18,690 bases of DNA from JBCDLI01 sp038745535 (GTDB taxonomy: Bacteria > Pseudomonadota > Alphaproteobacteria > Rhizobiales > Rhizobiaceae): the NCBI GenBank assembly GCA_038745535.1, contig JBCDLI010000051.1:1-18690 (forward strand), written 5' to 3'. Each line of letters begins with the position of its first letter. Position 1 is the first letter of the stretch. The notes beneath the pieces were generated by a model. That model had not been told where the DNA came from, did not search any database, and saw nothing but the letters and a program-made list of their open reading frames with translations. This document shows, piece by piece, positions 1 through 6,256 of the stretch. A program made the translations under genes and the position numbers.

Positions 1-342
1 ATCGCGCGCGACGGCGTGCCGATTTATGCCGATATTGCGCGACTGGATTGCGACATCGAAGCCAAGTTGAACAGTTTCGCGCACCTTGGAGGCCATCGGA
101 TTTTTGCGACGCTTGTGCACGTGCCTGGCGAAAGTGACCGGGAAAGCAATGGCCGAACTGTGGATGCAATGCGCGCCTCGCTTCTCGATCAGGAGCAGAT
201 CAGTTTCGGCGTGAGCGCGTTTGAGACGCGCATTGTCTGCAGAGTTCTTGCTGCCTCAATGCCGGATTTTCGAAGTGCGCTGGTGAAATTGCTCGCCACT
301 ATTGATGACGGGCTGAGGTTACCCCAAATCTGGCGCCTGTAG
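1..342 (+). CDS. ureD: Urease accessory protein UreD, C-terminal part (5' end outside window)
   Basis: The frame is open from base 1 and gives 113 residues before TAG at 340-342. UreD (UreH) works with UreF and UreG in the cytoplasm to deliver nickel to the urease active site. The visible part matches the UreD C-terminus in layout: an RDG...ADIARLD strand pair, an HLGGHRIFATLVHV segment, the late GVSAFETRIVCRVL strand, and the family's characteristic end PQIWRL (usually P-R-I-W-R/A). A GTG at 16 exists but is internal, because the family-like residues RDG lie upstream of it. The stop codon overlaps the AGGAG ribosome site of the next gene, so the two are probably cotranscribed. Urease structural genes are expected nearby but cannot be seen. 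The identification rests on C-terminal pattern only. Confidence 0.82.
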   Translation: MARDGVPIYADIARLDCDIEAKLNSFAHLGGHRIFATLVHVPGESDRESNGRTVDAMRASLLDQEQISFGVSAFETRIVCRVLAASMPDFRSALVKLLATIDDGLRLPQIWRL

Positions 343-352
343 GAGCTCGCCA

Positions 353-1105
353 ATGAAGCCGCTGGTCGCTGTCGTCGCCGACACAAGAGAATTTGACAAT
401 TATGAATGGCACGTGTCGCCTTCTCAATATATCGACGCACTTGTGGACGTGGCGGGCGTAATGCCGGTCATCATTCCGGCACTTTCCGAGCGATTGGATA
501 TTGACGCCGTGCTGTCGGGCGTCGATGGCCTTCTCTTGACCGGCTCAAAGACCAACGTTCATCCGGAACTCTACGGCGCTGAGCCGACCGAAAAACACGA
601 GCCCTATGATCGACAACGGGATGCGACGGTTCTTCCTGTTATCCGTGAGGCAGTCACGCGCGGTCTGCCGCTTTTTGCGATCTGCCGGGGTTTTCAGGAG
701 ATGAACGTGGCGCTTGGCGGAAGTCTTATCACCGAAGTCCATGAGCACGAGGGTCGAATGGACCATCGCGCGCCTGAAAGCGATGACAATGACGAGCGCT
801 TTCGTGTTTGGCACGGTGTTAAGGTCGCGCCGGGTTCATCTCTCGCTGATGTGCTGCGTGAAGAGACTGTAAAGGTGAATTCTCTTCATCGACAGGCGGT
901 CAATGAACTTGCTCCAAAGGCATCGGCGCTCGCGCGCGCGCCGGACGGGACGGTTGAAGCGATTGGCGCCGCTGACGCGAAAGCGTTCGCGGTAGGCGTG
1001 CAATGGCACCCGGAATATTGGGCGACGAGCGACCCGCCGTCAAAAGCGTTGTTTGAAGCTTTCGGCGACGCAGTCCGTCAGCATGCCCTTACAAAAAGAA
1101 CTTAA
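353..1105 (+). CDS. Gamma-glutamyl-gamma-aminobutyrate hydrolase-like class I amidotransferase (peptidase C26, PuuD type)
   Basis: This 250-residue cytoplasmic hydrolase has the class I glutamine amidotransferase fold. The nucleophile elbow FAICRGFQ places the catalytic Cys at residue 111, and GVQWHPEY supplies the His219/Glu221 pair. LLTGSKTNVHPELYG (about residues 61-75) and NSLHRQAV (about 176-183) are typical of the PuuD/peptidase C26 branch. Family members split gamma-glutamyl-GABA to glutamate and GABA in putrescine breakdown, or act on other gamma-glutamyl amides. The exact substrate here is not shown, and no other puu gene is visible. The start is ATG with AGGAG at 341-345, embedded in the ureD stop, so translation is probably coupled to ureD. 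The 3' end shares bases with the stop of the opposing gene. Confidence 0.85.
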   Translation: MKPLVAVVADTREFDNYEWHVSPSQYIDALVDVAGVMPVIIPALSERLDIDAVLSGVDGLLLTGSKTNVHPELYGAEPTEKHEPYDRQRDATVLPVIREAVTRGLPLFAICRGFQEMNVALGGSLITEVHEHEGRMDHRAPESDDNDERFRVWHGVKVAPGSSLADVLREETVKVNSLHRQAVNELAPKASALARAPDGTVEAIGAADAKAFAVGVQWHPEYWATSDPPSKALFEAFGDAVRQHALTKRT

Positions 1106-1539
1106 AGCGCTTCCAGCGACAATTGCATGCCTGCTGGCTCTATGACCTCGTAGGCAAAGCCGTCAGACGGGCCAAGCTTCAGGATTGGTCGTCCGGCGCG
1201 ATCTGTGATCGTGATGGTGGAGTTGGCCATCTCTTTCCAAGCGCGTGCGTCGGCAATGCGATTGGATAGGCCGTCGCAATTGCTGGCCGGTTCCACGCGA
1301 TGGACGTCATAGCCCTCGGCGCGGTGCAAATCGAAAAGACAGGTCTGAGAGGCGTTGTGATCAACGACCATGTATCGGTTTGCCTTGTGAGCGGTCGGAG
1401 CGGACGTCTTCGAAACACTTGACGTTGTGATTGGGTCAATACCAGGTTCTGGATCAGCGATGAAAAACTGAGATCCAAGGATCGTCGCGACGCCTGCGAG
1501 CGCAATCCCGTTCAACACATTTGCTGGAGTGAACCGCAT
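1102..1539 (-). CDS. Secreted or anchored AprI/Inh-like small protein
   Basis: This protein has 145 residues from ATG at 1539, chosen because GAGGG lies 7-8 bases upstream. Two in-frame GTG codons sit just before it and are less likely starts. A hydrophobic N-terminus (about residues 8-27) reads as a signal peptide or anchor, followed by a Ser/Thr/Pro-rich linker. The C-terminal half has two Cys (67 and 88), Trp101 in ARAWKEM, a TITITDRAGRPILKL strand pair and a closing GMQLSLEAL. This spacing resembles the AprI/Inh (Omp19-like) beta-barrel domain of periplasmic metalloprotease inhibitors. No protease is encoded nearby, so the inhibitor role is only a family-level suggestion. The gene converges on the PuuD-like gene, sharing a TTAA, and lies 68 bp downstream of the dehydrogenase on the same strand. 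Confidence 0.6.
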   Translation of the reverse strand: MRFTPANVLNGIALAGVATILGSQFFIADPEPGIDPITTSSVSKTSAPTAHKANRYMVVDHNASQTCLFDLHRAEGYDVHRVEPASNCDGLSNRIADARAWKEMANSTITITDRAGRPILKLGPSDGFAYEVIEPAGMQLSLEAL

Positions 1540-1607
1540 CACCACGCCCTCGTTTGCGAATTTTCGTGACGATGAACAATTATGGTTAACACTTTCTTTC
1601 CACGTGC

Positions 1608-2573
1608 TCAGACGCTTTTGTTGAGATGCTCGCTTTCAGGCACGGCGGCAATTGCACCTTTTCCATCAAACCATGAAATCAGATTGTCGACCACACGGTC
1701 GGCCATCGCGTCGCGCGTGTGCACCGAAGCCGAAGCCACGTGGGGAAGCAGCACGGTATTGGGCGCTCTAAGAAGGGCGTCCGGCACGTCCGGCTCATTT
1801 GGAAATACGTCTATGCCAGCGGCTGCGATTGTTCCGTCGGTCAACGCCTCGGCTACTGCCTCATTGTCCACGGTGTCGCCGCGACCGACATTGATGAGCA
1901 CGCCATTCGGGCCGAGCGCCTTGAGGATTTTGGCGTCAACCGCGTTCTGCGTTTCCGGCGTGGACGGCACCACATTGATCAGCGTGTCACAGGCCGTCGC
2001 GAGTGCATTCAGCGATGCGTGGTAGGGGTAGCTGACATCATTGAGAGTACGGCGATTGTGGTAGTGAATGGCGACGTCGAAGGCGTCCAAACGCTTGGCA
2101 ATCTTGCGCCCAATCCGGCCCATGCCGAATATACCGATTGTGCGCGCTCGCAGCGTGAGCGGCGTATTGTGATAGGGACCTTTGGTTTTCCACAAACCGT
2201 CACGCAGATAGCGCTCTGCAGCGGGGAGTTCACGCAGCGTGGAGATCAGCAGCCCAATCGTCGTGTCGGCCACTTCGTCGTCCAGCACTTCCGGTGTGTG
2301 CGCGGTGACGATGCCGAGATCTGCTGCGGAAGCCGCATCCACATGGTCGTAGCCAACGCCGAACGACGACACGATCTTCAGGTTGGGAAATGCTTGCAGA
2401 AGCGGCTTATCAATCGGGAACATAAAGGTTGCGATCCCGTCGATTTTCTCGGCGAATGCAGCGTCGAGCCCATCGAGTTTGAAGTCCTGCACATGGTGTA
2501 ACTGAAAATTCTCATCCAGCCGTTGGCGACCGCGCGGGTGAATGTTTCCGGGTACCAGAATTGTCGGCTTCAC
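1608..2573 (-). CDS. D-isomer-specific 2-hydroxyacid dehydrogenase (glyoxylate/hydroxypyruvate reductase-like)
   Basis: A soluble NAD(P)H-dependent dehydrogenase of 321 residues, the usual family length. GIFGMGRIGRKIAKRL is the Rossmann dinucleotide-binding motif (GxGxxG). INVGRGDTVDNEA carries the catalytic Arg, DVFPNEP the catalytic Glu and LPHVASAS the catalytic His. The start is GTG at 2573, giving VKPTILVPGN as N-terminus, which fits the family. The open frame runs upstream to 2693, but that extension lies inside lacI and looks non-homologous. The GTG is 13 bp beyond the lacI stop, so marR, lacI and this gene probably form one operon. Likely substrates are glyoxylate or hydroxypyruvate. 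The sequence does not settle the substrate or the NADH/NADPH preference. Confidence 0.88.
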   Translation of the reverse strand: MKPTILVPGNIHPRGRQRLDENFQLHHVQDFKLDGLDAAFAEKIDGIATFMFPIDKPLLQAFPNLKIVSSFGVGYDHVDAASAADLGIVTAHTPEVLDDEVADTTIGLLISTLRELPAAERYLRDGLWKTKGPYHNTPLTLRARTIGIFGMGRIGRKIAKRLDAFDVAIHYHNRRTLNDVSYPYHASLNALATACDTLINVVPSTPETQNAVDAKILKALGPNGVLINVGRGDTVDNEAVAEALTDGTIAAAGIDVFPNEPDVPDALLRAPNTVLLPHVASASVHTRDAMADRVVDNLISWFDGKGAIAAVPESEHLNKSV

Positions 2574-2586
2574 AGTGTTTTCCCGA

Positions 2587-3606
2587 TTATTCAGAGGGGC
2601 GATTGGTCGACTGCCTAATACGCAGTTCCGGGCGGATGAGATGCTCGGTGCCCGAGATCGACTTCTTTTTCTCAATCCGGTCAAGCAACGCACGGGCGGC
2701 GTTGCGCCCGACTTCGGCTTGGCCGTTGGAAACTGTCGTTAGCGCCGGGGTGGCGATCTGCGCTTCTTCCAGATCATCGTATCCGGTTACCGATATATCG
2801 GTGCCTGCACGCAGTCCCGCGCGTGCAATGCCGTTCATGAACCCAATGGCCACCAGATCATTCCAGCATACAACGGCGGTCGGCCGCGCGGAGAGTGCCA
2901 GAAACTGAGGCGCTACCTCAAAGCCTTCAGCCTTTGTGCGCGGGCCGGAAATACGCCACTCTTCGCGCACCTTTAGCCCAGCCTTCTCCATGGCTTGTTT
3001 ATAGCCATTATATCTATCGCGGCCTGTTGAGGTGTTATCGTCGCCGCCAATCATCGCAATGTCGGTGTGCCCAAGCGAAATGAGATGGTTGGTAGCAAGG
3101 CCGATGCCGTAGGCATCGTCGCCGCGAAACACCGGTGCCGACATGCCCGGATGCGAGCGTGCCACAAAGACGACCGGTACGTTGTTGTTGCGTAACAGTT
3201 CGATGTCCTGCGCGGGGGTGTCGATCGCGGGCGACATGATCACGCCATCTGTGCCGAGTTGCAGTAGGGTTTCAAGAAAGTCCCGCTGCTTTTCGACATT
3301 GTCGTAGTGATTGGAGAGCAGAAAGGTGAGCTTGGAGCGGTCCAGTTCGGTTTCTATCGCTTCCAGAACTTCGGCGTAAAAAGGGTTGATGATGTCGCGG
3401 ACGATTACGCCCAAAATTCCAGACCTTTGGGTGCGTAGGCTCGCAGCGCGTCGATTGTAAATATAGCCGATTTCGCGAGCGTAGACTTTCACCTTTTCCC
3501 GCGTTTCTTCCGCTACCAAGGGGCTGTCCCGCAATGCAAGCGATACGGTCGCTGTTGATACGCCAAGTGCGTCACCAATAGTCGAGAGCTTGATCTTTTG
3601 GGACAT
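2587..3606 (-). CDS. LacI-family transcriptional regulator
   Basis: This 339-residue protein has classical LacI architecture. Residues about 6-26 (KLSTIGDALGVSTATVSLAL) form the helix-turn-helix, followed by a hinge helix near YIYNRRAASLRTQ. The periplasmic-binding-protein-like effector domain starts at GILGVIVRDIINPFYAEV and runs to the C-terminus (TVSNGQAEVGRNAARALLDR is typical). It starts at ATG 3606, 9 bp after the marR stop, with only a weak ribosome site. It probably controls the following dehydrogenase gene and possibly its own operon in response to a small ligand. I found no clear LacI operator directly upstream because the gene lies inside an operon. The effector is unknown. Confidence 0.92.
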   Translation of the reverse strand: MSQKIKLSTIGDALGVSTATVSLALRDSPLVAEETREKVKVYAREIGYIYNRRAASLRTQRSGILGVIVRDIINPFYAEVLEAIETELDRSKLTFLLSNHYDNVEKQRDFLETLLQLGTDGVIMSPAIDTPAQDIELLRNNNVPVVFVARSHPGMSAPVFRGDDAYGIGLATNHLISLGHTDIAMIGGDDNTSTGRDRYNGYKQAMEKAGLKVREEWRISGPRTKAEGFEVAPQFLALSARPTAVVCWNDLVAIGFMNGIARAGLRAGTDISVTGYDDLEEAQIATPALTTVSNGQAEVGRNAARALLDRIEKKKSISGTEHLIRPELRIRQSTNRPSE

Positions 3607-3615
3607 CGGCGACTG

Positions 3616-4074
3616 CTACCCGTTGCCAGCGTCGAGATGGTCTCGCAGCGTATGCAGCGTTTCGATGAGTTGCTTGCGTTCTTTCTTCTTCAACGCGGTA
3701 ACCGTCGATTTCTCGACCTTGCGGGTGACCTTGTTCATCGCTTTGATGACTTTTTCGCCTTGCTTGGTGAGCGAGATTGTCACCTGACGGCGGTCGGTAT
3801 TCGACGATGTCTTTTCCACAAAGCCCTGACCTTCCAGCCGCGAAATTGTTTTCGTGATTGTCGGCGGGCGTACGCCTAAGCTGGTGGCGATTGCGCTCGG
3901 CGTAAGGGCCCCTTCGGCTGCGAGGAGGCCAAGAAGGTTCTCTTGGCCGGGATAGAGATTGTGGCGGCGAAGTTCCGCTGCGGTCTCATTGCGAACCTTA
4001 CGGCTGATTTCGTTGATCAGGAATACGATAGAGCCTGTCGCTTCTTCGTCTGGGATGTAATATCGGTTCGACAT
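3616..4074 (-). CDS. MarR-family transcriptional regulator
   Basis: A 152-residue winged-helix regulator of normal MarR length. The recognition region is LTPSAIATSLGVRPPTITKTISRL (about residues 57-80, quoted here as the helix pair), followed by the wing with the family DRR motif (TSSNTDRRQVTISLT). Its C-terminus is rich in Lys. It is the first gene of the marR-lacI-dehydrogenase operon and is divergent from the 8-oxoguanine-deaminase-like gene. The 57 bp between the two starts contain a near-palindrome, AGTCGGCTGACT. The usual MarR arrangement, a regulator repressing both itself and its divergent neighbour and released by a small ligand, is therefore likely. Two different repressor families in one operon is less common. 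Confidence 0.9.
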   Translation of the reverse strand: MSNRYYIPDEEATGSIVFLINEISRKVRNETAAELRRHNLYPGQENLLGLLAAEGALTPSAIATSLGVRPPTITKTISRLEGQGFVEKTSSNTDRRQVTISLTKQGEKVIKAMNKVTRKVEKSTVTALKKKERKQLIETLHTLRDHLDAGNG

Positions 4075-4082
4075 GGTGTTTC

Positions 4083-4097
4083 ATAAGTCGGCTGACT
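4083..4097. promoter_or_regulatory. Candidate MarR operator between divergent marR and deaminase genes
   Basis: AGTCGGCTGACT at 4086-4097 equals its reverse complement at 10 of 12 positions, with both mismatches in the centre. It lies 12 bp upstream of the marR start and 35 bp upstream of the deaminase TTG start, where a repressor would block both genes. The flanking ATAAGTCGG recurs near 14537. The site is visible in the sequence. Its use by this MarR protein is inferred from position. Confidence 0.4.
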
Positions 4098-4131
4098 ATT
4101 TTTGCCAAGCCATCGGGAAGGCGGTCCACGA

Positions 4132-5484
4132 TTGAAGCGTATCTGGTTGAAAAATCCACTGGCCGTGTTCTCCGGCAGGACTGAGTTCGAGCATTCAGTT
4201 TGTGGCGGTGGCTTGGTTGTGGGAGGGGCGCGCATCGTTGAATTGGTGCCGTCCGGTCGTGAGCCGTTGAGCCCATGCGATCATGTATTTGATGCGAGCG
4301 AGCACGTGCTGATGCCCGGCTTGATCAACACGCATCACCATTTCTTTCAAACCCTGACCCGGGCGCACCCGGATGCGATCAACAAGAAGCTCTTCGATTG
4401 GCTGACATCACTCTATCCCATCTGGACGCGTTTGACGCCCGAGGCTTTAACGATCGCGACTGAACTGGCGCTCGTTGAACTCATGATGTCGGGCGTGACG
4501 ACGTCATCGGATCACCACTACGTATTTCCCGATGGCACCGATGACGCAATGGATATCCAAGCCGATGTTGCACGAAAGCTCGGCATGCGGATGCACCTCA
4601 ATCGCGGCTCCATGAACCTCTCGGTGCGTGACGGTGGTTTGCCGCCGGACAGTGTGGTGCAGGACGCCGATACGATCCTCGCCGATTGCGAGCGCGTCAT
4701 ATCTAAATTTCACTGCACCGATGAGGGCGCGATGACGCAGGTGGCGCTTGCACCGTGTTCGCCATTCTCGGTGACGCCGGAATTGATGCGAGACACCGCC
4801 ACGCTGGCGCGGAAATGCGGCTGTGGGCTGCACACTCACCTTGGCGAAACCGCAGACGAAGATGATTATTGCGTGGAGGTCTTTGGCAAACGCCCGGTCG
4901 ACTATTTGGAAGACTGCGGTTGGATGGACGAACGCACCTGGCTGGCGCACGGGATATTTTTCAACGATGATGAGGTGCGGCGGCTGGGTCGCGCGGGCGT
5001 TGGCGTGTGTCATTGCCCGACGTCGAATATGGTGCTCGCGTCGGGTCAGTGCCGTACACGGGAACTGGAAGCGGCGGGCGTTAAAGTGGGCTTGGGTGTG
5101 GACGGCTCGGCGTCCAACGATTCTTCAAATCTGTTTGAAGGCGTGCGGCACAGCCTGATGATCAATCGACTAACCTACGATGCCACGGTATCCCATTTGG
5201 ACGTGCTGCGATGGGCGACAAGTGGGTCGGCAGGATGTTTGAACCGTTCCGATATTGGCGAAATTGCCGTTGGCAAACAGGCTGATCTTGCACTCTTTAA
5301 GCTGGATGAATTGCGCTTTTCTGGCGCGCATGACCCTTTGGCTGCGCTGGTGCTCTGCGGGGCTCACCGGGCGGACCGCGTCATGATTGCAGGGAAGTGG
5401 ACCGTTCAAGATGGGCTGCCCGTCGGTGTGGACATCGAGAGACTGCGGGCCGAACACGGCAAGGCCGCGGCCATTTTCGCTTAA
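4132..5484 (+). CDS. 8-oxoguanine deaminase-type amidohydrolase
   Basis: This is a 450-residue metal-dependent amidohydrolase of the cytosine-deaminase/AtzB-TrzA-like subtype. Metal and catalytic residues are in place: His68 and His70 in INTHHHFFQ, His236 in GLHTHLGE with Glu239, His273 in WLAHGIFF and Asp324 in GVDGSASND. The N-terminus KRIWLKNPLAVFSG resembles characterised 8-oxoguanine deaminases such as Pseudomonas Pa0142, which convert 8-oxoguanine to urate and ammonia. That makes it a damaged-purine salvage enzyme feeding ureide breakdown. I chose the TTG at 4132, with GGGAAGG about 10 bp upstream. A TTG at 4102 would add ten unlike residues. It is divergent from marR and probably repressed by it. 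The close relative hydroxydechloroatrazine ethylaminohydrolase (AtzB) is the main alternative. Confidence 0.8.
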   Translation: MKRIWLKNPLAVFSGRTEFEHSVCGGGLVVGGARIVELVPSGREPLSPCDHVFDASEHVLMPGLINTHHHFFQTLTRAHPDAINKKLFDWLTSLYPIWTRLTPEALTIATELALVELMMSGVTTSSDHHYVFPDGTDDAMDIQADVARKLGMRMHLNRGSMNLSVRDGGLPPDSVVQDADTILADCERVISKFHCTDEGAMTQVALAPCSPFSVTPELMRDTATLARKCGCGLHTHLGETADEDDYCVEVFGKRPVDYLEDCGWMDERTWLAHGIFFNDDEVRRLGRAGVGVCHCPTSNMVLASGQCRTRELEAAGVKVGLGVDGSASNDSSNLFEGVRHSLMINRLTYDATVSHLDVLRWATSGSAGCLNRSDIGEIAVGKQADLALFKLDELRFSGAHDPLAALVLCGAHRADRVMIAGKWTVQDGLPVGVDIERLRAEHGKAAAIFA

Positions 5485-5494
5485 AGCCGTCTTG

Positions 5495-5530
5495 GAAAAA
5501 GAAAACGCGCCAGACCCAACAGACGCGTTT
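5495..5530 (-). terminator. Rho-independent terminator for the minus-strand membrane-protein gene
   Basis: Read on the minus strand, AAACGCG (5530-5524) pairs with CGCGTTT (5509-5503) in a perfect 7-bp stem that two inner pairs could extend. It is followed directly by TCTTTTTCC. It lies 21 bp beyond the stop of the membrane-protein gene, where a terminator belongs. In the other direction the T-tract is poorer, but it may help end the deaminase transcript. Confidence 0.55.
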
Positions 5531-5551
5531 CGTGGTTTTCTGACCAAACGG

Positions 5552-6058
5552 TCAGCGTGTTTTGTGGGCCTGAAAAACTGCCACCATCACAATGGAATAG
5601 AGCACGTGACCGACAAGTGCGACCCACGTAATGCCCGTGAAATTCAAGAAGAATGGCAGACCAGCAATCGCGGTTATACCGCCAATCGCGAAGACCCAAA
5701 GACCGACTCCGTAGACGACTGACGCCGTGAACCAGCCACCGAGATTGTTGGTGACCATGCTCCATATCGGTTTGAACACATACAGGTAGCCCACCGTATA
5801 GCCAATCAGGCCAACCAAATAGAAATGCATGAAGTAGCCGGCAAAATCATTGTTGGGCAGACCGAGCGTGCCGAGCAGGCTCTTTGCAAGGCCATGGGGA
5901 GAAAGGTTCGCGTAACCAAGGCCTGGACTGACAACTTGGCCCCAAAAGTCAAATGCGGCAGTGCCCGCGGCGCCTGCAACAAACATCATGCCGAGTGTTG
6001 AGAGATTGAGTGCTGGGATCGCGCTTTTGCTTGTCGCTAATGTTGTGGAAGTGCTCAT
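5552..6058 (-). CDS. Unrecognised four-helix inner-membrane protein
   Basis: A 168-residue protein from ATG at 6058 (MSTSTTLATS). The frame is open back to 6115, but the added residues are charged and unlike a membrane-protein N-terminus. After a short Ser/Thr-rich head there are four hydrophobic segments at about residues 20-37, 75-95, 108-132 and 143-163. This implies an integral inner-membrane protein. The loop between the first two is conserved-looking (FDFWGQVVSPGLGYANLSPHG), with one Trp, Gly/Pro turns and a His, and FAGYFMHFYLVGLIGYTVGY opens helix 2. I do not recognise the family and propose no function. It is divergent from the spermidine-synthase-like gene with about 200 bp between starts and has its own terminator, so it is probably a single-gene unit. 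Confidence 0.75.
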   Translation of the reverse strand: MSTSTTLATSKSAIPALNLSTLGMMFVAGAAGTAAFDFWGQVVSPGLGYANLSPHGLAKSLLGTLGLPNNDFAGYFMHFYLVGLIGYTVGYLYVFKPIWSMVTNNLGGWFTASVVYGVGLWVFAIGGITAIAGLPFFLNFTGITWVALVGHVLYSIVMVAVFQAHKTR

Positions 6059-6256
6059 TTCAGTATCTTTCGTTGAGTTTATTGGATGCGGCGGTCTGCC
6101 GCGCTTGGCGTGCAACTTGCGCGTCGAGCAAGCAAAAGCAACAACCTCACGTAGTTCTCACGCAAAGCTGATCAAATGAGAGCAGTAAATGGTGCTGCGT
6201 GCATTTCGGCTGCGGCACGGCGCGCGGACTTCATCACTCCTTAAGCGGAAGGGTTT

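Noticed and set aside
1719..2501. 260-codon open frame on the plus strand
   Set aside because: It lies antisense inside the dehydrogenase gene, which has complete catalytic and Rossmann motifs. The translation is Cys/His/Arg-rich and shows no family pattern.
2574..2693. N-terminal extension of the dehydrogenase frame
   Set aside because: It overlaps lacI and encodes a basic, non-homologous stretch. The natural N-terminus VKPTILVPGN starts at GTG 2573.
4504..5013. 169-codon frame on the minus strand
   Set aside because: It is antisense to the core of the amidohydrolase, with no domain pattern or ribosome site.
5540..5555. 6-bp hairpin CTGACC-AAAC-GGTCAG as a terminator
   Set aside because: It overlaps the stop codon of the minus-strand membrane protein and has only a short, offset T-run. 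The stem at 5503-5530 is the better terminator.
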